The notes under the pieces were generated by a model. The model did no database searches, was not told the origin of the DNA, and saw nothing but the letters and a program-made list of their open reading frames with translations. This document shows, piece after piece, positions 47,920 through 56,011 of a stretch of DNA of 62,208 nt (the first letter of the stretch is position 1; each line of letters begins with the position of its first letter). This stretch comes from Rhodospirillaceae bacterium (GTDB lineage: Bacteria > Pseudomonadota > Alphaproteobacteria > UBA6615): assembly GCA_002724635.1 (NCBI GenBank), contig PBPM01000097.1, positions 1 through 62,208 of the forward strand, read 5' to 3'. The translations under genes and the position numbers were made by a program.

Positions 47920-48594
47920 ATGTCGATCGAGGCAGAGATAGCGAGGCGGCTCGATGGAGTCCAGGCCCGGATCACCGGTGCCGCAGCGCGCGCGGGGCGT
48001 GACCCGGACGACGTATGTCTAGTCGCCATCTCTAAGACCCAGCCGGACCAACGCATCGCTGCGGCGCTCACCGCAGGGCATCGCGTCTTCGGTGAGAACC
48101 GGGTGCAGGAGGCGTGGGCCCATTGGGCTAACCGGAGGACGGTGATCGACGACTTGGAGCTACACCTAGTCGGCCCGCTGCAGACTAACAAGGTGCGCGA
48201 CGCCGTGGCGCTGTTTGACGTCATCCAGACCCTAGACCGACCTAGGCTCGCTGTGAAACTGGCAAAAGAATTCGATCGCGCAGGCCGTCAGCTGCGGTGT
48301 TTCATTCAGGTAAATACGGGCGAGGAGCCTCAGAAGGCAGGCGTTCTCCCGGTCGGCGCCGATGATCTCATCGCCGAATGCCGGCGGCTTGAACTGCCGG
48401 TCGAAGGGCTAATGTGCATCCCGCCGGCCGACGAGCCAGCGCCGCCCCACTTCGCGCTGCTCGGCGAGATCGCCTCACGCAACGGGCTGGCGGGTCTGAG
48501 CATGGGAATGTCCGCTGACTTCGAGTCGGCTGCCGAATTGGGCGCCTCCCATGTGCGGGTGGGGACAGGGGTCTTTGGCCCGCGAGAGGTCTAG
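47920..48594 (+). CDS. YggS-family pyridoxal phosphate homeostasis protein
   Basis: A 224-residue PLP-binding barrel protein (PLPBP). The PLP lysine is K39 in VCLVAISKTQP; HRVFGENRVQEA, LHLVGPLQTNK, FIQVNTGEEPQKAG, and LSMGMSADFESAAELGASHVRVGTGVFG complete the signature. It regulates PLP and amino-acid balance rather than catalysing a known reaction. The start ATG 47920 has AGGGAGC upstream; an earlier in-frame codon is not needed. Its end overlaps the convergent L,D-transpeptidase by 4 bases. Confidence 0.94.
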   Translation: MSIEAEIARRLDGVQARITGAAARAGRDPDDVCLVAISKTQPDQRIAAALTAGHRVFGENRVQEAWAHWANRRTVIDDLELHLVGPLQTNKVRDAVALFDVIQTLDRPRLAVKLAKEFDRAGRQLRCFIQVNTGEEPQKAGVLPVGADDLIAECRRLELPVEGLMCIPPADEPAPPHFALLGEIASRNGLAGLSMGMSADFESAAELGASHVRVGTGVFGPREV

Positions 48595-49130
48595 GCGCTC
48601 GCACGAATCTCGATCAGCGTCTTCGGCGTGAGCCGCGGGACGATAGCCTTCAGCGTCGCGCGTGGCAGCGCGACGCAGCCCTCCGTTGGGCGGAGCTCCC
48701 CGGTTTCGTCGTCGGCCGCGCAGTGCAGGAAGATCGCGCTGCCTAGGCCGGGGATCGGCGGCGCGTCGTTATGCCCCAGGATCACCACGAGGTCGTAGAG
48801 GGCGTCGTCGCGCCACATGGCCTCGGCGGAACTGGCATGGGGAAGTGTGACTGGCCGATTGTAATGTACTGGGTCCGTCGGGTCATCGCACCAGCCGTCG
48901 GTCTTGGCGATGGGTGTCGCGGGAAGTCGGGTTGCCGGCAGTTCCAGCCGGTCGGCGCGATAAAGTATCGCGCGGAGAGGGAAGCTTCCGAGCGGCGTGA
49001 AACCGTCGCCTTCCCGCTTGCCGGCGGTAATGCCGCCCCGGCCGAGTGCGCAGGCGTGGTGTTCGCCGAACGCCTTGAGGGTGCCGCTATGATGAACACC
49101 TTGCGGCGCCGGGGTCACGATTAGTTTCAT
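48591..49130 (-). CDS. L,D-transpeptidase (YkuD domain)
   Basis: A 179-residue YkuD-fold protein. LGHNDAPPIPGLGSAIFLHCAA and PTEGCVALPRATL (the HxxxxxG-SxGC-type active site with the catalytic Cys near 157) are clear. No signal peptide is visible, and the fold fills the whole protein. It belongs to the COG3786 group of L,D-peptidoglycan transpeptidase-like proteins. The start overlaps the stop of the hypothetical gene upstream (49127-49130, ATGA). Confidence 0.9.
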   Translation of the reverse strand: MKLIVTPAPQGVHHSGTLKAFGEHHACALGRGGITAGKREGDGFTPLGSFPLRAILYRADRLELPATRLPATPIAKTDGWCDDPTDPVHYNRPVTLPHASSAEAMWRDDALYDLVVILGHNDAPPIPGLGSAIFLHCAADDETGELRPTEGCVALPRATLKAIVPRLTPKTLIEIRASA

Positions 49131-49495
49131 GGCATGAGTTTGGGCGCGCGCGCCTTGCGCAGATAGGCCCGGCGATTGGTGGTGCAGGACCGGGTCATCG
49201 CCTCATAGTTGGCCAGCGCGCCCAGTATGGTTCTGCCTACCCCTGACGTAGCTTGGTCCAGCCCAGGGAAGGCGACGGACTGCAGGGCAGCGTTTAGAGT
49301 ATCCAAATCCCAACCCACCGCGAGGGCGGGGTCGTTAGAATTAAAAACTGCTTCGCTACGTTCGATGTTCGGCGTCAGAGCCATGACGCCCGATACGGCA
49401 CACGGCTGGGCCATCGCAGGGATATTTTTGTTATCAACCATCAGTGAGTTAGCCGGCAAAAATATCTTTGAAACTGTATGCGCGACACCAAGCAC
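49127..49495 (-). CDS. Hypothetical protein between ribA and the L,D-transpeptidase
   Basis: A frame of up to 122 residues, kept because its stop overlaps the transpeptidase start (ATGA) and it fills the gap to ribA (ends 49515). The start is uncertain: GTG 49495 or ATG 49441 (104 residues). Recognisable text such as GWDLDTLNAALQSVAFPG and LGALANYEAMTRSC suggests a helical, folded protein, but no family is recognised. No signal peptide or membrane segment is evident. Confidence 0.5.
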   Translation of the reverse strand: MLGVAHTVSKIFLPANSLMVDNKNIPAMAQPCAVSGVMALTPNIERSEAVFNSNDPALAVGWDLDTLNAALQSVAFPGLDQATSGVGRTILGALANYEAMTRSCTTNRRAYLRKARAPKLMP

Positions 49496-49514
49496 GGCAG
49501 GAATTGCTGGGCGG

Positions 49515-50639
49515 CTAGAACAAATGTCCCGACCGGCTCTGCTTGGTCGCCAGGTAGAATTCGTTGTGCTGGTTCGAGGGAAACGCGTGAGTGACCCGTT
49601 CGACCACGTCGATCTGCCACTCCTCGAGGGCCGCCACCTTGTCCGGATTGTTGGTCATCAGCCGGACTGATGAGACGCCGAGTTTGCGCAGCATCTCGGC
49701 AGCGGGGCGATATAAACGCTCGTCGGCCTCGAAGCCGAGCTGCTCGTTGGCATCGATGGTGTCGAGGCCCTGATCCTGAAGAGTGTAAGCGCGCAGCTTG
49801 TTCACCAGCCCGATGCCACGTCCCTCTTGGGCAAGGTAGAGCATTATACCGCCACCGGCCTTGACGATCTCGGCGATGGCCCCGCGCAGCTGGTCTCCGC
49901 AGTCACAGCGCAGGCTTCCCAGTAGATCGCCGGTGAAGCATTCTGAGTGCAGGCGGACGAGCACCGGGGCGCTGGTGTTGGGCGCGCCGATCACGATCGC
50001 CAGATGCTCGCGTCCGCCGTCGGACGGCCGGAAGGCGACGATTTTAACATCGTCCGCCTCGCCCAGCGGCACGCGTGCCGCGCCGACCCGCTGAAGCGTG
50101 CGGGCCTCGATCTCCTGATAGTTTCGCACATGCTCGAGTTCGACCGTGAGCAGGGCTTGGGTCTCGGCCCACGCGGAAAGGTACTCGAGGCGTTCGTCGG
50201 GGACGGTGGCAACTACGGCGGCAGGCAGCAGCCCGGCGAGCTTGAGAAGTTCGATGGCGCCCGTCTCGCTCGCGCCCGGCCGGGTCGTCGGGTCAATCTG
50301 GGAGATAGAGATCGCGGGCACCTGCTCGTCGGACTGGGGTCCGGCCGGGTCGGCCATCATGCGCACCGTCTTGGCGGTGATACCGTCGGCGAGCGTCATC
50401 CGTACCGCGCCGTCGGGTTTTTCGATTAGGCCCAAGATCGCGGCGCGTCGTCCGGTGAGTAGCAAGGAAGGGCTAGACTTGGTGAGCCCCGACAGACGCG
50501 CGAGCTGGGATGCGCTTGCCCCTTCGGCCGGGTGGACGAGAAGTGCCTGATTAACCCCGCGCAGCACAATCGTCGCGCCGCGTCGTAGGTCCGAGATCGC
50601 GCGCTCGACGGGTTGGAGGGTTTGGGGGAGTTGCTGCAT
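49515..50639 (-). CDS. ribA: GTP cyclohydrolase II with N-terminal RibB-like extension
   Basis: A 374-residue protein. The C-terminal part (about 180-374) is GTP cyclohydrolase II, the first step of riboflavin synthesis: LVRLHSECFTGDLLGSLRCDCG provides the zinc Cys set, YLAQEGRGIGLVNKLRAYTLQD the catalytic stretch, and RLMTNNPDK the end. The first 170 residues resemble a degenerate DHBP synthase (RibB) domain whose acidic active-site motif cannot be seen; this architecture recurs in alphaproteobacteria. The stop is 19 bases before the hypothetical gene. Confidence 0.93.
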   Translation of the reverse strand: MQQLPQTLQPVERAISDLRRGATIVLRGVNQALLVHPAEGASASQLARLSGLTKSSPSLLLTGRRAAILGLIEKPDGAVRMTLADGITAKTVRMMADPAGPQSDEQVPAISISQIDPTTRPGASETGAIELLKLAGLLPAAVVATVPDERLEYLSAWAETQALLTVELEHVRNYQEIEARTLQRVGAARVPLGEADDVKIVAFRPSDGGREHLAIVIGAPNTSAPVLVRLHSECFTGDLLGSLRCDCGDQLRGAIAEIVKAGGGIMLYLAQEGRGIGLVNKLRAYTLQDQGLDTIDANEQLGFEADERLYRPAAEMLRKLGVSSVRLMTNNPDKVAALEEWQIDVVERVTHAFPSNQHNEFYLATKQSRSGHLF

Positions 50640-50855
50640 GGGCGTGTGGTCAACCGGAGGCTATTTCTATGATTCGAAATATGCGCCAACCATCCGCGAG
50701 CGGCAATACGAGGGCAAATCATGTCTTGAACCATGAGAGGCATGACTGTTTGCGTGCATCTCTCGCTCGAATGTGATCGCCCGCGAAAGTCGGAAATTGG
50801 CCTTGCAAACCCGTTGCGCGACGCCACTTCTAATAAAATCTGCAAGGAAGCTGTT

Positions 50856-51140
50856 GTGGGAAAAGCAGTCTGGAATAATGCCGTACTCGCCGACAGTGAG
50901 ACATATGAGACAGTCGATGGGAATATCTATTTCACCATGGATGCGCTCAACCGCGAGTATCTCAACGAGAGTGAGACGACCACGGACTACTCTTGGAAGG
51001 GGGCGGCAAACTACCTGTCGGTCATGGTCGACGGCGAGGTCAACGCGGACGCCGCATGGTATTATGCAGAGCCCGAAGAAGCTGCGGCGAATATCCGCGA
51101 CCATGTCGCTTTCTGGCGCGGTGTTCAGGTGAGCGCATAA
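50856..51140 (+). CDS. DUF427 domain protein
   Basis: A 94-residue DUF427 protein: GKAVWNNAVLADSETYETVDGNIYF, then the family-typical segment ALNREYLNESETTT, WKGAANYLSVMVDG and WYYAEPEEAAANIRDHVAFW. The start is GTG 50856, seven bases after AAGGAAG, giving the usual family length of about 90-95; the longer frame to 50733 has no homology. It is a small single-domain protein of unknown function. The response regulator follows in 17 bases. Confidence 0.88.
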   Translation: MGKAVWNNAVLADSETYETVDGNIYFTMDALNREYLNESETTTDYSWKGAANYLSVMVDGEVNADAAWYYAEPEEAAANIRDHVAFWRGVQVSA

Positions 51141-51157
51141 CGGTGGCGAGTTTGGCG

Positions 51158-51868
51158 ATGACAAACCCGAATAAAACCAAGCCTTCGGCAGGCAAGAAAA
51201 TCCTGCTGATCGACGGCGATGATGCGCTGCGCGACTCCCTGTCCGAGCAGCTGTGCCTGCATGATGAGTTCGCGACGACCGAGGTTTCCAGTGCCGCCGC
51301 CGCGCTCGAGGTTTCCAAGGACGAGTATTTCGATGCGATCCTGCTGGACGCGGGCCTGCCCGACATGGATGGGCATGAGGTCTGCCGCATGATGCGCCGC
51401 AATGGCGTCAATGCGCCGATAATAATGTTGACCCGCGACAACAAGGATTCTGACCAGATTCTTGGCCTCGATGCGGGCGCCAACGACTATATTGCCAAGC
51501 CCTTCCGGCTGAACGTGCTGCTAGCGCGCCTGCGCGCCCAACTCCGCCAACATGAGCAGAGCGAGGGTGCGGTCTTTGCAATCGGCCCGTACTCGTTCCA
51601 CCCGGCGCAGAAGATTTTGGCCGACGGCGAAGCGCGCAAGGTGCGGCTTACCGAGAAGGAGACAGAGATCCTCAAGTATCTGTACCGGGCCGGCGACAAT
51701 GTGGTGAGCCGTGATACGCTTCTGGGTGAGGTCTGGGGTTACAACGCTGGGGTCGCGACCCACACGCTCGAAACCCATGTTTACCGCCTGCGACAGAAGA
51801 TCGAAGCCGACCCGCCTAACGCGCGACTGCTGGTGACCGAGCCTGGTGGCTACCGACTGGTTCCCTAG
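51158..51868 (+). CDS. OmpR-family response regulator (orphan)
   Basis: A 236-residue two-component regulator. The receiver domain (about 14-125) has IDGDDALRD for the acidic pocket, phosphoacceptor Asp64 in ILLDAGLPDMDG, and IAKPF for the conserved Lys. The winged-helix effector (about 145-234) has KVRLTEKETEILKYLYRAGDNVVSRDTLLGEVWGY and the recognition segment THTLETHVYRLRQKI. No histidine kinase is adjacent. I chose ATG 51158; GTG 51143 is an alternative. It follows DUF427 and is probably cotranscribed with it. Confidence 0.92.
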   Translation: MTNPNKTKPSAGKKILLIDGDDALRDSLSEQLCLHDEFATTEVSSAAAALEVSKDEYFDAILLDAGLPDMDGHEVCRMMRRNGVNAPIIMLTRDNKDSDQILGLDAGANDYIAKPFRLNVLLARLRAQLRQHEQSEGAVFAIGPYSFHPAQKILADGEARKVRLTEKETEILKYLYRAGDNVVSRDTLLGEVWGYNAGVATHTLETHVYRLRQKIEADPPNARLLVTEPGGYRLVP

Positions 51869-51900
51869 CCGATAGCTCCTGAAGCCCTCGCCCTAGGCTC

Positions 51901-51922
51901 GTCGAGGTCCTCATGCCTCGAC
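51901..51922. repeat. Palindromic hairpin after the response regulator
   Basis: GTCGAGG and CCTCGAC form a perfect 7-bp stem with an 8-base loop, in text resembling the short palindromic repeats common between genes of this class. There is no T-tract beyond it. It lies between convergent genes and may be a weak terminator or a repeat copy. Confidence 0.4.
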
Positions 51923-52019
51923 AGGCTCAGTATGCGGCCCATTCAACGCATCGTGAAAACGGTGTATCAGGAGTTGTTACTCCGGCCCAAACGCCCCATT
52001 ACTTTTCATGCTGGGCCTA

Positions 52020-53291
52020 CTAAGAGGCCCGGCCTTCACGCGTTTCCGCGGCCCGAATAGCGCGTATGCGTACGCCTAGACAGACAGTACCGACGATTGT
52101 CGCGCCGGCGATCGCGACGAAGGTGTAGGCGACGGTGATCCAGTTGCCGGTCACCTCGAACATGCCCGCGGCGATTAGCGGCCCGGCGAGAATCCCCAAG
52201 TAGCGTCCGCTTAGCACAACCGCGAAGGCGTCGGTGCCGGCCCGGTGGCCGCCGATCAGGGTTGACGGCAGTGCCCATAGCGAGGTGGGGGTAAGCCCCG
52301 CGGCGATGCCCCATACGACGAGACTGGACAAGCCGATCAACGCGTTGTCCGCGAACGGGATCATCGCCCATCCGAACGCCTGAAGCGCGAGCGCGAAAGT
52401 TAGCAGCTTGATCACCCCGACCCCGGTTTTCAGGATTATCCCGCCGATCAGCGAGAAGACCAGCAGCACCACCACGGGAATCTGATTGAGCTGGACCGCG
52501 CTGTCGGCGGTGAAGTCGCGAACGTCTACCAAGTAAACTGGCAGCCAGGTGAAGTAGCCCATGAACTGGGCCTGCCAAAGGAAGAATAGCACCGCCGCTA
52601 ACCATAGGGCACGGATCTCGATTGGCTTCAGCGGGTCGTCGGATGCCCTATCGGTGCCGACCTTTGTGTCCGACGAAGCCGTTACCGCGACCTGGGCCAC
52701 GCCCGGCACGCTACCATGCCTTATGATCCACCAGGTCCAAAGCGCCACGCCTAGGGCGGCTGCCGCGCCGAACCACCAGACGGGCTGCCAGAAGTCCACC
52801 GCGACCGAGGGCTGGGCGACCAGGTTGGCGACTAGCTGGCCGACGGGAATCCAGGTGGCCTGAGCGGCGATGACGATGGACAGGTGCCGCGGCCCTGCGC
52901 ACATGTTAGCGAAGGCCGGCATGCAGACGGCGAGTACAGCGGCGCCGAACCCCTCGATCAGCCGCGAGGCCAGCATCACTGTCCCTGAGTCCGGGAACGC
53001 CAGTCCCAGCGCAGTCCCAGCGAGCATTAGTGCGAAGGCCACCATCAGGTAGCGCTGGGCGCCGTCGCGCCGGATGGCGCGGCCGATGCGCACGCTGATC
53101 AGCATACCGGCGACGGCGAAGATCGACATGAAACCGCCCGCGATCATGGTGTCGTAGGCGTAGAGGTCGAACATCACCGGCAGGACGGGCGGCACCTTGA
53201 ACTGGAAGTAGGCGGCGACGAAGCCGAGCACGATGCCGTAGGACACGCCAGTCCAGTTGGTGCGGGCGGTTTGCGTAGCGGGGCTGGACAT
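52020..53291 (-). CDS. MFS transporter
   Basis: A 423-residue inner-membrane carrier with about 12 hydrophobic segments and a hydrophilic central loop (about 190-220). GGFMSIFAVAGMLISVRIGRAIRRDGAQR is the MFS loop 2-3 motif (here RIGRAIRRDG). The second half includes FFLWQAQFMGYFTWLPVYLVD. It resembles the NNP/CynX-like carriers, but the substrate is unknown. I chose ATG 53291; a longer frame (53342) adds 17 proline- and histidine-rich residues. Divergent from the MBL gene. Confidence 0.88.
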   Translation of the reverse strand: MSSPATQTARTNWTGVSYGIVLGFVAAYFQFKVPPVLPVMFDLYAYDTMIAGGFMSIFAVAGMLISVRIGRAIRRDGAQRYLMVAFALMLAGTALGLAFPDSGTVMLASRLIEGFGAAVLAVCMPAFANMCAGPRHLSIVIAAQATWIPVGQLVANLVAQPSVAVDFWQPVWWFGAAAALGVALWTWWIIRHGSVPGVAQVAVTASSDTKVGTDRASDDPLKPIEIRALWLAAVLFFLWQAQFMGYFTWLPVYLVDVRDFTADSAVQLNQIPVVVLLVFSLIGGIILKTGVGVIKLLTFALALQAFGWAMIPFADNALIGLSSLVVWGIAAGLTPTSLWALPSTLIGGHRAGTDAFAVVLSGRYLGILAGPLIAAGMFEVTGNWITVAYTFVAIAGATIVGTVCLGVRIRAIRAAETREGRAS

Positions 53292-53472
53292 GATCTGGAA
53301 ACTCAACGAAGGCGGGGCCGGATGATGTCGTGGAGGGATCAACGATACAAGGGCCCCTCAAAGTAAGGGCAATATATCATCCCGGCACTACCAAGCGTCC
53401 CGGAAGTCTGACAGTCTTAGGCGTGATGTATTCTAAGTTGACGTATAACGCCCGATATCGGCGACGCTTCGT

Positions 53473-54345
53473 ATGACCGATCCAAGAGGAGATATGGCGG
53501 GTGGCAGGGTCGAGGTCACCTTCTGGGGGGTGCGCGGTTCTATTGCGTGCCCGGGCCCCGGCGCTGCTGCATTCGGCGGCAACACGTCGTGTGTGGAGAT
53601 TACCTGTGGTGGCGGCGCAGATGGGAAACGTGGGCACATCATTCTGGACGCCGGCACGGGCATCCGACCTCTTGGCAATGCGTTGGCCGCATCCGGTACC
53701 GGCGTCGACGCCGACATTCTCCTGAGCCACACTCACCTCGACCACTTGGTCGGATTACCTTTCTTCGCCCCAGCCTACTGCCTGAACTCGAAACTGCGCC
53801 TATGGGCCGGGCACCTGGCTGACGACCGAAAGATCCACGACGTCCTGTGTATGATGATGGCTGACCCACTGTTCCCAATTCCCATGGATTTAATGGTGGC
53901 GGCGAAGTCCTTAGAGGACTTTAAGGCGGGCGACCGGTTCGAACTTTCCTGCGGTGCGTCGGTGCGTACGGCTGCGCTAAACCATCCCGGCGGCGCCACC
54001 GGCTACCGGATCGAGCGGGACGGCAAGGCCATTGCCTACGTCACTGACACCGAGCATGTGGCCGGCACCCACGACGCAGCAATCCTGGCGCTGATCGACG
54101 GGGCCGACCTCTTCATCTACGACACCACCTACACCGAGGACGAGTATTCCGACCGCGAGGGCTGGGGTCACTCGACCTGGCAGGAAGGTGCGGCGCTGGC
54201 GGAGATCGCCGGGGTCGACACTTTCGTGCCTTTCCACCACGATCCGTCCCATGACGACAATTTCATGGCCCAGATCGAGGCCGAGGCGAAGGACCGGTTC
54301 GAGAACACCGTTGTGGCACGCGAGGGGCTGACGCTCACCCTCTAG
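53473..54345 (+). CDS. MBL-fold metallo-hydrolase
   Basis: A 290-residue metallo-beta-lactamase-fold protein. VTFWGVRGSIACPGPGAAAFGGNTSCVEI opens the domain, HTHLDH (86-91) binds zinc, LNHPGGATGYRIERDGKAIAYVTDTEHV and PFHHDPSHDD follow. The VRGSI-P-GNTSCVE opening resembles phosphodiesterase-like MBL proteins that often act on cyclic nucleotides. Substrate unknown. Cytoplasmic by absence of a signal. Confidence 0.9.
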   Translation: MTDPRGDMAGGRVEVTFWGVRGSIACPGPGAAAFGGNTSCVEITCGGGADGKRGHIILDAGTGIRPLGNALAASGTGVDADILLSHTHLDHLVGLPFFAPAYCLNSKLRLWAGHLADDRKIHDVLCMMMADPLFPIPMDLMVAAKSLEDFKAGDRFELSCGASVRTAALNHPGGATGYRIERDGKAIAYVTDTEHVAGTHDAAILALIDGADLFIYDTTYTEDEYSDREGWGHSTWQEGAALAEIAGVDTFVPFHHDPSHDDNFMAQIEAEAKDRFENTVVAREGLTLTL

Positions 54346-54773
54346 CGGTGCCCGCCATGCGGGCATTCACCGGACTATGATGGGAAATGACAGGGCTTGG
54401 CGCCATATCCGCAACCGAGCCCGGTGTTCCGGCCGGCGGCCCGATCATCCGCTTCCCGTTCGCGCCCTCCGCTCGCCAAGGCCTCGGCGGCCGCGGCAAG
54501 AGCGCGATGATCCTGCTTGAGTGTTTCGGGTCTGTCCGTGAACCCGCGAGGTGAGCAAATGCGACCGAAATCTACTCGTCCTGATTTGACGAAACCCTTT
54601 CAGAACTGGCTCTGGCCGGCACGTAACGGACATGTTTTTTGTGCCAATCCGGGTTACTCCCGGGCGCCGAACCGTCTAGTCTTGCGACGAGGCAGATGGT
54701 CCGGATAGTGGGCGCCGCGCCGCGCAGGGAGTGTTTGCAAGCCCATGGCCTTGGTCGCGCGGATGACACAGAC
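54346..54773 (+). other. Gap between MBL gene and deacetylase (hairpin, no confident gene)
   Basis: A TGCCCGC/GCGGGCA hairpin (7 bp, loop CAT) sits at 54349-54365 just after the MBL stop; without a T-tract it is only a weak terminator candidate. A 55-residue frame at 54387-54554 has mostly G/C at third positions but no ribosome-binding site. A GGCAC/GTGCC inverted repeat flanks six T at 54618-54642. Nothing else is recognised. Confidence 0.4.
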
Positions 54774-55553
54774 ATGACGGAAACGATTTGGGCTGACTTA
54801 ATAGGCGAGCTGGATGCTTGGAGCGCGGCCGAAAGGGCCGCCACATTATGGTGGCGCGACGATGGTGCCGCCCGCCACACGCCCGCTCTCGACCGGCTGC
54901 TCCAAATGCGCCAAGGCCTTGATGTCCCGGTCGCCCTCGCTGTGATCCCCGCCGCTGCCGATTCAGGGCTGCGCGACCGTTTGGCGAGCGAGAGCGGGGT
55001 GGCTGTCCTGCAGCATGGCTACTCTCACAAGAACTTCGCTGGCGGCGAGGATCGCAAGATAGAACTCGACGACAGCCGGCCAGCCGAGCATGTTGTCGCA
55101 GACTTGGCGATGGGCGGCCAAGCGCTCGGGAAATTTGCCAACCGGCTGCCGGCGCTCGTCCCCCCATGGAATCGAATTGCGCCCCATCTTGTTCGCTTCC
55201 TGCCGGAGATCGGCATTCGCGGATTGAGCACCATCGGGGCACGAACGCGCGAAGTGCCCATTCGAGGCCTACGTCAGAACAATGTCCATATCGACGTGAT
55301 CGATTGGCGGGGCAAGCGGACCGGGACCGCGCGCGGCTTCTTGGGTTCTGACTTTATTATCAACGAAGTGGTTTCCCATTTGCATGCCCGGCGCACCGGT
55401 GGAGCAGACGCAGGCGAGGCAACGGGCCTGATGACGCATCATGCGGACATGGACGATGCGATGTTCGAATTCGTTACCGAATTGGTGAACCGCACGCGCG
55501 CCCACCCAGCGGTAGTCTGGCAGCGCGCCAGCGAGGTATTTTCCTGCTCATGA
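54774..55553 (+). CDS. Polysaccharide deacetylase-family protein (NodB-like)
   Basis: A 259-residue NodB-homology protein. ATLWWRDDGAA gives the catalytic Asp pair (D29, D30), VLQHGYSHKN the metal H81 and H85, and VPPWNRIAP the third motif. This divergent group, in rhizobia and relatives, probably removes acetyl groups from a carbohydrate; no signal peptide is visible, so it may act in the cytoplasm. The start ATG 54774 is where homology begins; the frame to 54639 is unlike the family. Confidence 0.85.
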   Translation: MTETIWADLIGELDAWSAAERAATLWWRDDGAARHTPALDRLLQMRQGLDVPVALAVIPAAADSGLRDRLASESGVAVLQHGYSHKNFAGGEDRKIELDDSRPAEHVVADLAMGGQALGKFANRLPALVPPWNRIAPHLVRFLPEIGIRGLSTIGARTREVPIRGLRQNNVHIDVIDWRGKRTGTARGFLGSDFIINEVVSHLHARRTGGADAGEATGLMTHHADMDDAMFEFVTELVNRTRAHPAVVWQRASEVFSCS

Positions 55554-55711
55554 ATTGGCGTGCCCCCCATGCTGTCAACGCGGGGCCCCTACGCGCTAAA
55601 AGCGGGCTCGCTTGCTGTCTCATACCTTTTTCACGCTAGTATCCGCACCACATCTTGATATTATATCTTTCTCATAGCTCGTTCCCTAAACCTACAAAGG
55701 GGGTATTAGTA

Positions 55712-56011
55712 ATGCGAATCCTATTCTCTTTATTTATTTGCACATTCCTTGTTTTGGTATCTTTTAATCCCGCACTTGCAGGCAAGAATAAAACTGTCAC
55801 TGCCCTAAAATCGGCGGTGGAGCAGATTGAGAAATCCGGGATTAGTTCTGACGCGTCAAAAGACTCTATCGCAGAAGCTAACAAAATTATCAAATACAGC
55901 TGGAGAATGGCTAGGCATGAAGTGTATCGAGATGCAGGAGAGGTTTTCGATGAGTTTATAAAGTTAACAAAGGGGACGGATGTAAAAATCCGGAAACCAG
56001 ACTGGTTGTGA
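55712..56011 (+). CDS. Exported hypothetical protein (AT-rich island, gene 1)
   Basis: A 99-residue protein with a clear signal peptide: MRILFSLFICTFLVLVSFNPALAG, cleaving near ALA-GK, so the mature form is about 75 residues and probably periplasmic. The mature part is helical and charged (ALKSAVEQIEKSG, NKIIKYSWRMARHEVYRD). No family is recognised. The start ATG 55712 follows AAAGGGGG. Base composition is far AT-richer than neighbouring genes. The stop overlaps the next gene's GTG by four bases (GTGA). Confidence 0.72.
   Translation: MRILFSLFICTFLVLVSFNPALAGKNKTVTALKSAVEQIEKSGISSDASKDSIAEANKIIKYSWRMARHEVYRDAGEVFDEFIKLTKGTDVKIRKPDWL

Noticed and set aside
54387-54554. 55-residue plus-strand frame with G/C third positions
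   Set aside because: It has no ribosome-binding site, no neighbour coupling and no recognised similarity. Noted in the gap entry only.
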